The notes: generated by a model not told the origin, from the letters alone. DNA of 19,473 nucleotides from DASUFE01 sp036274675 (GCA_036274675.1 DASUFE010000082.1:1-19473); one strand, 5' to 3'; shown: positions 6,249 to 14,034, counted from the stretch's first letter. A program made the numbers and translations.

Positions 6249-8003
6249 TCATCGCAACCAGAGTTCCTGGAGTTTGTATTTGATGGCGGCACGCCGTTCC
6301 GGTTCGCGCGTCACCTTTAACAAATCCTCGTAGATCCTGCGCGCATCTTCCGGCAGCCCCGCTTCAGCCAGTACCTCCGCGGCCTGGAAGCGCGCCGTCT
6401 GGCCCCAAGGATCCAGGCCCCTCGCATCCAGCAAAGTGGCGGATTTCAGATATAACCAGGCCGCACGGGGGAAATCGTGCAAGGCTTTGTACGAATCCGC
6501 CTGCCAATAAAGGATTTCCCGCTGTAACTGTGGTTCCAAGGGCCGTTGCAGAATATTTTTAAACAATGTGATTGCATCCTCATGCCGCCCTACTGTCTGC
6601 AAATCGAAGACCACCTGCAATATGCGGTCCCACGCGGTTCGGTCAAGGCGCGGGTTTGCCTGCAACAGCTTGTTGAGGCCCGCGATGCCTTCGGCATGAT
6701 TGCCGCCCAGCACCAGTATCCTGGCGCGTCGCAACCCCCATTCAAAGGGGTCCGCACCGGCGGGAACGCCTTCGAAACCACTCATCAAGCGAGTGGCCAG
6801 CGCCATATCGTTCTTCGACAAGGCGTCATCCACCAGTAGATAACGCACTTGGTCGGGAACAGCGGCGGGCTTGGGAAAAGTCCGCGTATCCAAAAACAAT
6901 TTCTGCAGCAATCGCGCCGGCTCAGGCAAGGCCTTTACTGACTCGAGAAAGCGTGTGTAGGCAAGCTGGCGGTTTTCCGGTACCGCACCGTCAAGCATCA
7001 CCACCGTCAGCAGCGCGCGAGCCTTTTCCGGTTCCTTCTTCGTCCACTTCGCCGCCTCGTCAAGCCAGCGGGCATCCTGGCCGATCAGTAATTGCAAAGC
7101 ATTCCCCTCGTCCAGCGCGAACTGGCGGTAAGCGACCCACAGACGATCACCGCTTACCGCGAACAGCGCGTCATCGGCAGGCAACGCGCCAGGCGACATC
7201 AGTACGGTTTCCAATATTCGCGTTTCGGTCAGCCTGCCGCCGAAGTCCCGGGCTGCTTCGGCGCCGACGCTCCAAAGGCGGGATTCATCCTGCGGGGTTG
7301 ATCCTTTGTCTTCCACCGCTTTTCGAACATTGCCCAATATGTCCTTGGGTGGACGGCTCTGGCTGCGCAGCTCCGCCAGCCATTGCAGCGCCATTGTTTC
7401 ATAGTCAGCCTCATCGATTCCCTGCAAGGCCTTCAGCGCCTCTGCGGGGCGTTCGAGCTGCAACAGGACGCGTGCTCTCAGTTTCTGCCATTCGCGGCCC
7501 TTGTCGCCGTAATCCTGCTGGTAGCGCCGCATCGCCCGTTGCGCATCCTCGAGGTTGTTCTCAACCAGGTAACTGCGCACGATCAGGCGCCGATACAGGG
7601 AAAACTGCTCCACTGATGACGCCCCCTCTGTTTTCCAGATCAGACGCCGCAATAACTCGCGGGCGGCGGTGGCGCGACCACTGTTCAGATAGGCATTGAC
7701 TCCCTCGACATTGGCCCAATGGCGGAAATCCTCCGGCACATTTTGGGGAAGTTTCTGCAGGCGTTCGGACAAGGCGTCCCATTGCGCCCAATCACGAAGT
7801 ATGTCGATTCGCTGCCGCTCGAAAAACAGCCAGCCCTGTATGTTTTCCTCCGCCTTCGGCTGGGCGTTGTCCAGCAGTTTCAATGCGAGACCGGGAGCGC
7901 CGTCCCGCGCCAGCTGCGCTATGGCGCCGAGATCCTGGGCAATGATTGGAAGCGGCATTAACGCCAGTATAAGACAGAACAACCTGAAGTTATTTGTCAG
8001 CAT
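6249..8003 (-). CDS. Predicted secreted TPR-like repeat protein of unknown function
   Basis: I do not recognise a named family. The 584-residue product begins with a signal peptide (FRLFCLILALMPLPIIAQ, cleavage likely after Ala22 or Gln23), so a periplasmic location is likely. The rest is almost entirely helical hairpins of TPR type, for example REWQKLRARVLLQLERPAEA, LRRARILVLGGNHAEGIAGL, REILYWQADSYKALHDFPRA and TARFQAAEVLAEAGLPEDAR. There is no lipobox cysteine and no enzymatic motif. The start ATG has an AGGA site about 7 bases upstream. It is transcribed in the same direction as rplS but is separated from it by a strong terminator, so it should have its own promoter. It ends 64 bases before htpG. 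A role as a scaffold in envelope assembly would fit the fold, but that is a guess. Confidence 0.8.
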   Translation of the reverse strand: MLTNNFRLFCLILALMPLPIIAQDLGAIAQLARDGAPGLALKLLDNAQPKAEENIQGWLFFERQRIDILRDWAQWDALSERLQKLPQNVPEDFRHWANVEGVNAYLNSGRATAARELLRRLIWKTEGASSVEQFSLYRRLIVRSYLVENNLEDAQRAMRRYQQDYGDKGREWQKLRARVLLQLERPAEALKALQGIDEADYETMALQWLAELRSQSRPPKDILGNVRKAVEDKGSTPQDESRLWSVGAEAARDFGGRLTETRILETVLMSPGALPADDALFAVSGDRLWVAYRQFALDEGNALQLLIGQDARWLDEAAKWTKKEPEKARALLTVVMLDGAVPENRQLAYTRFLESVKALPEPARLLQKLFLDTRTFPKPAAVPDQVRYLLVDDALSKNDMALATRLMSGFEGVPAGADPFEWGLRRARILVLGGNHAEGIAGLNKLLQANPRLDRTAWDRILQVVFDLQTVGRHEDAITLFKNILQRPLEPQLQREILYWQADSYKALHDFPRAAWLYLKSATLLDARGLDPWGQTARFQAAEVLAEAGLPEDARRIYEDLLKVTREPERRAAIKYKLQELWLR

Positions 8004-8281
8004 ATTTTCCTGCGATCAAGCATCCTGGTTCCGTCGCGCGTCCCGCACGGGCAAAGATAGTCGCGCCGCATGAGCGCGGCGATGGAAATGGTATAAGTAA
8101 ACAGGGTCTGCGGAAACCTTTTTAACGAGGTATCGTCGCCGCTTTTGCTCCTGCAAAGCCGGCTTCAGATATACGCCTTCGAGCTTCCGGTAATCAGCGC
8201 GGCAATTTCGAGCAGGACAGGCGGCAGACAACTGACTACCGCCCGTCGGACGCGGTGCACAGCGCGCGTGGTTTCGCGTGC
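8004..8281. other. Intergenic region between the TPR gene and the rplS terminator
   Basis: About 280 bases without a gene. On the minus strand it contains a hairpin GGCGG-tagt-CAG-ttgt-CTG-CCGCC near 8220-8252 and a possible -10 element TATACC near 8090-8095 with no good -35. One or both may belong to the upstream region of the TPR gene. A 71-codon frame here starts with TTG and has no ribosome site or plausible protein features, so I do not call it. Confidence 0.5.
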
Positions 8282-8309
8282 AAAACGCGATCCGCCGGGG
8301 CGAATCGCG
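8282..8309 (-). terminator. Rho-independent terminator of the rpsP-rimM-trmD-rplS operon
   Basis: About 15 bases after the rplS stop, the minus strand reads CGCGAT-T-CGCC, a short loop, GGCG-G-ATCGCG, then TTTT. The outer 6 and inner 4 base pairs are perfect, with a T.G pair between them. This is a compact GC-rich stem followed by a T-run, as expected for an intrinsic terminator. Confidence 0.8.
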
Positions 8310-8324
8310 AGAAGGGAAAATCCG

Positions 8325-8669
8325 TTACAGCTTTTCCCGGATACGGGCGGATTTGCCGGAACGGCCGCGCAGATAATAGAGCTTGGCGCGACGCACCTTG
8401 CCACGGCGCACCACCTTGATTTCTGCAATGCTCGGGCTATGGGTCTGGAAAACACGTTCCACGCCTTCCCCATGCGACAGCTTGCGCACGGTAAAAGCCG
8501 AATTGAAGCCGCGATTCCGCTTGGCGATTACCATGCCTTCGAAAGCCTGCAACCGGTCACGGCCGCCCTCTTCGCTGACCTTCACCTGTACGATTACGGT
8601 GTCGCCAGGACCGAATTCCGGAATGGTTTTAAGCTGCTCCGCTTCCAATTGTTGAATGATGTTACTCAT
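8325..8669 (-). CDS. rplS: 50S ribosomal protein L19
   Basis: L19 is a large-subunit protein at the 30S-50S interface. The 114-residue product matches the usual length (115 in E. coli). It carries FGPGDTVIVQVKVSEEGGRDR, then FEGMVIAKRNRGFNSAFTVR, ERVFQTHSPSIAEIKVVRRG and the conserved C-terminal KLYYLRGRSGKSARI. It is the last gene of the rpsP-rimM-trmD-rplS operon. Its ATG overlaps the trmD stop as ATGA, which suggests translational coupling. A strong terminator follows. Confidence 0.98.
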   Translation of the reverse strand: MSNIIQQLEAEQLKTIPEFGPGDTVIVQVKVSEEGGRDRLQAFEGMVIAKRNRGFNSAFTVRKLSHGEGVERVFQTHSPSIAEIKVVRRGKVRRAKLYYLRGRSGKSARIREKL

Positions 8670-9427
8670 GGTTCACCTTCTATTGCGCGTTCGCGCTCCC
8701 GTTCGATTCTGTATTCGTCCAATAAGCGCCTGTCGGTTGCAGACAGTTCGCTTGCATTTATCAGCTCCGGCCGGCGTTCCCAGGTGCGTCCCAGAGCCTG
8801 CTGGCGGCGCCAGCGCGCGATTGCCGCGTGATTACCGCTCAACAGCACCTGCGGCACCGGTTGGTCCCGCCATAGCTCAGGCCGCGTATAGTGCGGACAA
8901 TCCAGCAGGCCGTTCATGAAGGAGTCCTGCAAGGCCGATTCCGCATCCCCGAGCACGCCGGGCAACATACGAGCGACGGCATCTATCAGAACCATCGCGG
9001 CGAGTTCGCCTCCGCTCAGCACGTAATCGCCGATGGACCACTCCTCGTCGACCAGCGTCCGTATAAGACGCTCATCGATGCCTTCGTAACGGCCCGCCAC
9101 CAGGATCATCCCGGGCCACTCCGCCAATGACCGTACTGACTGTTGCGTCAGCGTACGGCCCTGCGGCGACAGCAATACCACCTTGCTGTCAGGCGCCGCA
9201 TTCCGCGCCGCCTCGATACATTGGGACAGTGGCTCCGCCAGCATTACCATGCCTGGACCGCCGCCATAAGGCCGGTCATCCACTGTCTGGTGCCGGTCGC
9301 GGGTAAAGTCCCGCGGATTCCAGCACTGAAACTCCAGGAGCTTCTGCTCCATCGCGCGTCCGGTCACCCCGTAACGCACCACTGTGCTTACGAACTCCGG
9401 AAACAGGCTGATGACGTCGAAACGCAT
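8666..9427 (-). CDS. trmD: tRNA (guanine-37-N1)-methyltransferase
   Basis: TrmD methylates G37 next to the anticodon of tRNAs reading CNN and some other codons, which prevents +1 frameshifting. I start it at the ATG at 9425-9427, giving MRFDVISLFPEFV and 253 residues, the normal length and N terminus; the frame stays open further upstream, but that part overlaps rimM. The SPOUT knot motifs are present: DDRPYGGGPGMVM, VVLLSPQGRTLTQ, LVAGRYEGIDERL and the SAM-binding knot IGDYVLSGGELAAMVLIDAV. LPGVLGDAESALQDSF follows. The start lies 2 bases after the rimM stop, and the stop overlaps the rplS start (ATGA). Confidence 0.98.
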   Translation of the reverse strand: MRFDVISLFPEFVSTVVRYGVTGRAMEQKLLEFQCWNPRDFTRDRHQTVDDRPYGGGPGMVMLAEPLSQCIEAARNAAPDSKVVLLSPQGRTLTQQSVRSLAEWPGMILVAGRYEGIDERLIRTLVDEEWSIGDYVLSGGELAAMVLIDAVARMLPGVLGDAESALQDSFMNGLLDCPHYTRPELWRDQPVPQVLLSGNHAAIARWRRQQALGRTWERRPELINASELSATDRRLLDEYRIERERERAIEGEP

Positions 9428-9429
9428 CG

Positions 9430-9969
9430 TCAAAAATCCGCTTCCCAATCGACCCGGATAATGCCCGATTCGATATCCACTGTGTGGATCACGCGATCCA
9501 TTACGCAAGGAATCAGGATTTCTGGGCCTCCATCTTTGCGTACGACCAGCACATCATTCGCGCCGGTTTCAAATAAGGATTTCACTGTTCCCAGCTCGAC
9601 CCCTTGCAGGTTCAACACTTGTAACCCCTGCAGGTCGCGCCAGTAAAATTCGTTTTCTTTCAGGACCGGTAACTGCGACCGGTCAATCACAATATCGCCG
9701 TTGAGCAGCCGCATTGCCGCATCGCGATCGGCTATGCCGGCCAGCCTGGCAACAAGGCTTTTGCCTTGAGGCTTGACTGTCTCAACCTCGAAACTGCTCC
9801 ACTCCCCCGCTACCACCACCCGCCAGGGCTGGTAGTCCGCAATCTGTTCCCGGGGATCGGTATAAGAGCGAATCTTGACCCAGCCTTTGACGCCGAACAG
9901 GCCGACGATCTTGCCGATTACAACCGGCTCGGCTATCCCATGGTCGTCCCGCTGGGTAACCGGAGGCAT
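9430..9969 (-). CDS. rimM: Ribosome maturation factor RimM
   Basis: RimM binds S19 and assists late assembly of the 30S head. The 179-residue protein has the N-terminal RimM domain with VVIGKIVGLFGVKGWVKIRS. A C-terminal PRC-barrel includes ENEFYWRDLQGLQVLNLQG, then TGANDVLVV and EILIPCVMDRVIHTVD. Length agrees with the family (about 170-182). The ATG is preceded by AGGAG. It sits 18 bases after rpsP and 2 bases before trmD in the standard gammaproteobacterial order. Confidence 0.97.
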   Translation of the reverse strand: MPPVTQRDDHGIAEPVVIGKIVGLFGVKGWVKIRSYTDPREQIADYQPWRVVVAGEWSSFEVETVKPQGKSLVARLAGIADRDAAMRLLNGDIVIDRSQLPVLKENEFYWRDLQGLQVLNLQGVELGTVKSLFETGANDVLVVRKDGGPEILIPCVMDRVIHTVDIESGIIRVDWEADF

Positions 9970-9987
9970 GGGCTCCTGTCTTTTAAA

Positions 9988-10245
9988 TTAAGCCTTGGCC
10001 GCCGACTTCTGCAGGCGCGCGATCAGGTTAGCCACCCGCTCGCTCGGCTGGGCGCCCTTGGATATCCAGTGCTGTACGCGCTCCATCTGCATGGAAAGGG
10101 GTATTTCACCCTTACTGGCCATGGGATTGTAATAACCCACCCGCTCGATATAGCGGCTGTCGCGCGGGCTCCGGCTGTCGGTTACCAGCACATGATAAAA
10201 CGGCCGTTTTTTGCTACCGCCGCGAGACAAACGAATCGTTACCAT
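9988..10245 (-). CDS. rpsP: 30S ribosomal protein S16
   Basis: S16 is a 30S protein needed early in subunit assembly. I start at the ATG at 10243-10245, giving MVTIRLSRGGSKKRPFYHVL, the universal S16 N terminus; an upstream TTG would add two residues not found in the family. The 85-residue product continues with DSRSPRDSRYIERVGYYNP and ERVQHWISKGAQPSERV. It heads the rpsP-rimM-trmD-rplS operon. The leader upstream contains a terminator-like hairpin, annotated separately, which could attenuate the operon. Confidence 0.98.
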   Translation of the reverse strand: MVTIRLSRGGSKKRPFYHVLVTDSRSPRDSRYIERVGYYNPMASKGEIPLSMQMERVQHWISKGAQPSERVANLIARLQKSAAKA

Positions 10246-10271
10246 TACCAAATACCTGTTTTATTTCCCGG

Positions 10272-10306
10272 AAAACAAAGGGTCGCCTTGTATACCAGAG
10301 CGACCC
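10272..10306 (-). terminator. Terminator-like hairpin in the rpsP leader (possible attenuator)
   Basis: On the minus strand GGGTCGC (10306-10300), a 13-base loop and GCGACCC (10286-10280) are followed by TTTGTTTT. The stem is 7 perfect GC-rich base pairs and the T-run ends 27 bases before the rpsP ATG. It has the form of an intrinsic terminator. Because a separate terminator already lies just after the upstream gene, this one may act on transcripts started at the candidate rpsP promoter. Confidence 0.65.
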
Positions 10307-10315
10307 GAGGCGCGA

Positions 10316-10343
10316 ATTGTACTGATTTCCATGGAAAAGTGAA
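10316..10343 (-). promoter_or_regulatory. rpsP: Candidate promoter of the rpsP operon
   Basis: On the minus strand TTCACT (10343-10338) and TACAAT (10321-10316) are spaced 16 bases apart. The -10 hexamer matches at five of six positions and the -35 at four. Transcription would begin a few bases before the terminator-like hairpin at 10272-10306, leaving a leader of about 65 bases. Confidence 0.45.
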
Positions 10344-10347
10344 GCCC

Positions 10348-10375
10348 AAAAGCCCTGGATTTGGAAAAATCGGGC
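10348..10375 (-). terminator. Rho-independent terminator after the ICMT-like membrane protein gene
   Basis: About 40 bases after the stop codon the minus strand reads GCCC-GATTT-TTCC-AAATC-CA-GGGC-TTTT: a 9-bp stem with a 2-base bulge, a 4-base loop and a T-run. It should end the transcript of the methyltransferase gene before the rpsP promoter region. Confidence 0.7.
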
Positions 10376-10414
10376 CTCCAAACAAGCACTTACCGATGGC
10401 ATTGGCCTGAATCC

Positions 10415-11866
10415 CTAGATCACCCCGGGAATAAACCGGTACTTCACCTGTTGACAATAGGCCCGATAATAGGGGTCCGCGCTCAGATGCCGCTCTTCGG
10501 TTATGGCCCGCAGATAATAAATCCAGGTGATCAGCATCAGCCCCAGAATTTGCAGCAGGGCTATTTCCCAACCCATCCGGGGAGCATTGAAAACCAGGTA
10601 TGGGAATATCATGCACCACCAGAGAAAGTTCTTTGAGGCATAGGCCGGATGGCGCACGAAAGCAAAAGGTCCCTTGCGGATAATCCCTCGGTTGGTCACA
10701 TTCGAGAAACGTACGCCGAACCAGAGGGTCGCCGACATATAGATAAAACTGCTGAGCGCGGACAAGACGATCAGAACGCTGACCAGGGTTTCATTCTGCA
10801 ACTGGAACACGATCTTTTCAGACGGAGACGAATAATAAAGGCCAGGCACTGTATTGAACGGCGGATAGCAGAACAGACAGACCGCCCAACCGAGCACGCT
10901 CGGCTCGGCCGTTATCGTCTGGTTGTTCACCCAGCGCGATGAGACGACATAACCGCACCAGGCCAGGCCGACATCGATTGAAAAAATCAGAGCGAAGGAA
11001 ATGTTGATCAGATCGTTGTTGAAACTGGCGTGGGTATAGCTGCCGTTGGCTATCGATTCCCGCAAAGCGCCGGCCACATAACCGACGTTGTTGACCAGGT
11101 GTGGAAACTGGTCCAGGAAATAAACCGTCATCAAAGGCGTAAAAAACAGCTTGACCAGCAAGGCGCGCGCGGCTTTTTTATCCACTTCGTTCAACCGGGG
11201 ACGCAAGCTGGCAAGACCCGGAACCAGGGAGACCACAAGCCGCAGCATCCGGCCCATCAGTGAGGAAAAGTCCCGGCGGTCCGATACCGGGTCGTGCTTG
11301 AGCGCCCGGGTAATCAACACATAAGGGAAGCCGGCCCAAAGATAGACCGTGAAAGCGAGGTCCAGTAACCGGAACCATGCATGATAGAAAGGGTGCTGAT
11401 TCGCGTAACCGTATTCTCCAGCCGTCCTGAAGAACAATACCACCAGGCTGAGCAGACCGAGATACAGCAGCCAGTTGACCACGCATTCGCGCAGGAAACC
11501 CAGATAGCGCCCGGCCTTCAATTCGGGGTTGGGCTGGAAGAAGTTTTTCGGATCACGCAGCAACAGCCGGATGCCTTCCGTCAGCAGCATCGAAACAGCC
11601 ACGATGACAACCGCGAGCAGCAGGCTGTCCTCCTGCGTATGGGTTAATGTTAGCCCCATAAAATGGACGCCATTGTCCAGCACCCCGGTCCACTTATAAA
11701 AGATCGCGCACACTACCACCGTCAACGCCCCGGCGAGGCCGCTGACCCAGGCGTAATCTGTTATCCAGCTGCCGGAGGCGGGCGGTTCGGCAAAAGGAAT
11801 ATCATCGAGCACTTTGGCCGCATCCGGATTCATCTTTAAAGCCTTATCTTTGCGATTCTGAGTCAT
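10415..11866 (-). CDS. Multi-pass membrane protein with C-terminal ICMT-like methyltransferase domain
   Basis: The 483-residue protein is an integral membrane protein with about nine or ten predicted helices, for example VSGLAGALTVVVCAIFY, SLLLAVVIVAVSMLLT, VVNWLLYLGLLSLVVLFF and LVSVLIVLSALSSFIYM. The last 100 residues resemble the isoprenylcysteine carboxyl methyltransferase (ICMT/PEMT-like) fold: IIRKGPFAFVRHPAYASKNF, the RHPxY motif that contacts SAM, then ITEERHLSADPYYRAYCQQV, the EExxL...Y..Y motif. Typical bacterial ICMT-like proteins have only 150-220 residues, so the N-terminal 350 residues are an extra module that I cannot name. The methyl acceptor is unknown; bacteria have no prenylated CAAX proteins, so a lipid or small molecule is possible. 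I chose the ATG at 11864-11866, about 10 bases after GGAGG; a GTG three codons upstream touches that site. It ends in its own terminator. Confidence 0.75.
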   Translation of the reverse strand: MTQNRKDKALKMNPDAAKVLDDIPFAEPPASGSWITDYAWVSGLAGALTVVVCAIFYKWTGVLDNGVHFMGLTLTHTQEDSLLLAVVIVAVSMLLTEGIRLLLRDPKNFFQPNPELKAGRYLGFLRECVVNWLLYLGLLSLVVLFFRTAGEYGYANQHPFYHAWFRLLDLAFTVYLWAGFPYVLITRALKHDPVSDRRDFSSLMGRMLRLVVSLVPGLASLRPRLNEVDKKAARALLVKLFFTPLMTVYFLDQFPHLVNNVGYVAGALRESIANGSYTHASFNNDLINISFALIFSIDVGLAWCGYVVSSRWVNNQTITAEPSVLGWAVCLFCYPPFNTVPGLYYSSPSEKIVFQLQNETLVSVLIVLSALSSFIYMSATLWFGVRFSNVTNRGIIRKGPFAFVRHPAYASKNFLWWCMIFPYLVFNAPRMGWEIALLQILGLMLITWIYYLRAITEERHLSADPYYRAYCQQVKYRFIPGVI

Positions 11867-12124
11867 GGTGGTCACCCCTCCGGGCTATATTCTGATCGCC
11901 AATGCGTTCGGGAAGCAAACGGTAAATGCAATGAGTGTTTTGTGGCAGGGTTATTCATATTTGCCATTTGGACCGGCGTCGGGATGTGGAGGGTATCTGA
12001 AGATTTTTAGTTCCGGGGTCTCTGAATCATGATACTGGAGTGCCCACAGCCTCATCCCCAGATGGAGTAACGTGCCGTCCGACTGCTGACGCAACTGAGA
12101 AATGGCACAAAACCTTGGAGCCGT
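11867..12124. other. Intergenic region between the ICMT-like gene and tRNA-Arg
   Basis: The 258 bases have no confident gene. On the minus strand a frame stays open from the tRNA 3' end to a TAA at 11951-11953, with an ATG at 12053-12055 (34 codons). I recognise nothing in it. A GTGCC...GGCAC inverted repeat downstream of the tRNA has a long loop and no T-run, so it is not a clear terminator. No good promoter for the membrane protein gene stands out. Confidence 0.45.
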
Positions 12125-12200
12125 TGGCGCCCCGGGCCGGAGTTGAACCGGCGGCCTACCGCTTAGGAGGCGGTCGCTCTATCCACTGAGCTACCGGGGC
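12125..12200 (-). tRNA. tRNA-Arg, anticodon CCT, with encoded CCA
   Basis: The minus strand folds into a complete cloverleaf: acceptor stem GCCCCGG/CCGGGGC, D arm GCTC/GAGC, anticodon stem ACCGC/GCGGT around the loop CTCCTAA (anticodon CCT at 12067+100, i.e. bases 12167-12165), a five-base variable loop, T arm GCCGG-TTCAACT-CCGGC, discriminator G and an encoded CCA at 12127-12125. It reads the rare arginine codon AGG. A TATACT element at 12230-12225 could be its -10 box, though no good -35 is visible. tRNA-Arg(CCT) is a common integration site for mobile elements, but there is no integrase or att repeat here. Confidence 0.97.
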
Positions 12201-12269
12201 GTGGTGCTTTAAATAAACCGCGAAAGTATATAGCCTTTCGGAGGGAGACGCATGGAAGCCTGCGGGACG

Positions 12270-12824
12270 TTATTTCCGGGGAGTCTTTCTTTCGTACACC
12301 TGATTCACTTCGTAGGAAGACTCAGGCTGATGGGCCTTGATCATATCCGGGCTCCACATCACGAAAGTACCGGCGATCCGGTCATGCAGGGCACGGCGCC
12401 TTGAATCGCGCGCCATGAAATAAAGGCTGAACGGCGCCAGCGGAAACAGAAACCATTTACATGCATTGCGCTGCAAGGCGGTCACGAAATCCACCGGCTT
12501 GCCGTCCTTTCCCACCACGACAGCGTGCATCATGCGCTTCATGACGCCGCCCTGGAAACGCGATTCCGCCCATGCACAGTAGCCTGTCAAAGCGGATATC
12601 AGCAGCAGCAGTATAAGATAGTTAGGAACAGCGGTGATGTGAGTGAGCTGATCCGGGAACACGCTGTAGGTCATGATTGTAAACAGCAGTCCCAGCGGAA
12701 AGGTGGCCCAATAGCGTACGTTAGTGCCGGGATATAGCTTGCTCGGCTCTTCATGACTGTTGAGCACGATCACAAAACTGATGAATCCGATCGCGACACA
12801 CAAACACAAGTACACAATCTGCAT
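12270..12824 (-). CDS. RDD-family membrane protein
   Basis: The 184-residue product has an N-terminal helix (IVYLCLCVAIGFISFVIVLN), a second at about 40-60 (ATFPLGLLFTIMTYSVF) and a third at about 67-87 (NYLILLLLISALTGYCAWAE). A C-terminal part carries RDD-family features: KRMMHAVVVGKDGKPVDFVT, ALQRNACKWFLFPLAPFSLY, and DSRRRALHDRIAGTFVMW, which contains the HDRIAGTxV signature. RDD proteins are poorly understood; some have been linked to ion transport. A GGGAT weak ribosome site precedes the ATG. It lies 111 bases downstream of epmA on the same strand and may be read from the efp-epmA side, but nothing shows a functional link with EF-P. Confidence 0.72.
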   Translation of the reverse strand: MQIVYLCLCVAIGFISFVIVLNSHEEPSKLYPGTNVRYWATFPLGLLFTIMTYSVFPDQLTHITAVPNYLILLLLISALTGYCAWAESRFQGGVMKRMMHAVVVGKDGKPVDFVTALQRNACKWFLFPLAPFSLYFMARDSRRRALHDRIAGTFVMWSPDMIKAHQPESSYEVNQVYERKTPRK

Positions 12825-12935
12825 ATCAAATCCCGCTCACCGGAGTGCTGACAGACCCGATTCCTCGGCCTGAGAAATCCCTCATAAGGACGGACGGCAT
12901 CCCTTATCGCAACCGAGCGGACCGAGTGTATAGAA

Positions 12936-13919
12936 TCATCCGGGGTTTGACCACTCGGGGTCATCCGCGAAACTCACCACATCGCGGATATGTTTTGCTC
13001 CGGTCACCACCATTAATAGCCGGTCCACGCCGAGCGCGACGCCCGAGGATTCCGGCAAACCGGTCTCCATGGCGGCCAGGAACCGCTCATCGAGCCCGAT
13101 GACCGGCAAGCCTTTCTCACGGCGCAGCGCGTTATCCCGCTCGAAACGAAGCCGCTGCTCGGCCGCATCGGTCAGCTCCTGAAATCCGTTCGCCAGTTCC
13201 AGCGGGCCCCAGAAAATCTCAAAACGCTCGGCAACCGGCGGCGAATCATTCCGAATCCGCGCCAATGCCGCCTGGGACGACGGGAAATCATAGACGCAGG
13301 TTAGTCCGTTTTGCGGCAAGCGCGGGGCAATGAGCGCACCTATGATCCAGTCCAGCCATTCGTTGACATCCTCGGTCATGGAATCGGCAACCGGCAGCTC
13401 GAAACGACGGCAGCATTCGCGGCACTCCTGCGCGGTCGCGGTTAGGGGATCGAGGCCGGCATAGTTTTGGAACAATTCGCGGTAACTGAAGCGTCTCGCC
13501 TCACCCGGCTTTATCTCACGGACCACCGCGCCGATAAGCTCCAGCACTTCCTCTATCAGATTGTGGTAATGCCAGCCGGGTCGGTACCACTCCAGCATGG
13601 TAAATTCCGGGCGATGCAGACGGCCTGCTTCATTATCCCGGAACACGGTGCATAGCTGGTAAATGGGGCCGCTGCCGGCCGCCAGCAGCCGCTTCATGGC
13701 AAGTTCCGGTGAAGTATGCAGGTAGCGCAAGGGTTGCCGCGGAAAAGCTTTCAATTCCAGAGCCACGCTCTGGATGTTCGGATCGGTGGCGCCTCCGGGC
13801 GAAAGAGCGGGAGTGCAGACCTCCATAATCTGGCGCTGTGCGAAAAAACGGCGGATCTCCGCCAGCATTTCAGCGCGGCGCCTGAGGATGGCCATGCTTG
13901 CCGCCGGCTGCCAGTTCAT
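12936..13919 (-). CDS. epmA: Elongation factor P--(R)-beta-lysine ligase
   Basis: EpmA (GenX/PoxA/YjeA) is a paralogue of lysyl-tRNA synthetase that joins (R)-beta-lysine to Lys34 of EF-P. From the ATG at 13917-13919 the product has 327 residues (325 in E. coli) and begins MNWQPAASMAILRRRAEMLA, closely similar to the E. coli start. Class II synthetase motifs are visible: YQLCTVFRDNEAGRLHRPEF and TMLEWYRPGW (motif 2), FEIFWGPLELANGFQELTDA, and SGVALGVDRLLMVVTGA (motif 3). There is no tRNA anticodon-binding domain, as expected. An in-frame GTG nine codons upstream has no ribosome site. It lies 115 bases downstream of its substrate gene efp on the same strand. Confidence 0.96.
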   Translation of the reverse strand: MNWQPAASMAILRRRAEMLAEIRRFFAQRQIMEVCTPALSPGGATDPNIQSVALELKAFPRQPLRYLHTSPELAMKRLLAAGSGPIYQLCTVFRDNEAGRLHRPEFTMLEWYRPGWHYHNLIEEVLELIGAVVREIKPGEARRFSYRELFQNYAGLDPLTATAQECRECCRRFELPVADSMTEDVNEWLDWIIGALIAPRLPQNGLTCVYDFPSSQAALARIRNDSPPVAERFEIFWGPLELANGFQELTDAAEQRLRFERDNALRREKGLPVIGLDERFLAAMETGLPESSGVALGVDRLLMVVTGAKHIRDVVSFADDPEWSNPG

Positions 13920-14034
13920 GGAATCAACCCGGCAGATCTGACGCACAGACGCCGCGGCGCGTAGATATTAAATGTCATTATTCAATTTCTTTGCGCCTGC
14001 GCGTTCCAATGTCGAAAAATTATAAAACGGCCGA

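Noticed and set aside
8016..8231. 71-codon minus-strand frame in the gap upstream of the TPR gene
   Set aside because: It starts with TTG, lacks a ribosome site and overlaps the likely upstream region of the TPR gene. Its basic, arginine-rich composition is typical of a non-coding frame in GC-rich DNA.
12125..12200. tRNA-Arg as the attachment site of a genomic island
   Set aside because: There is no integrase gene and no repeated copy of the tRNA 3' end in the window; both flanks carry ordinary chromosomal genes.
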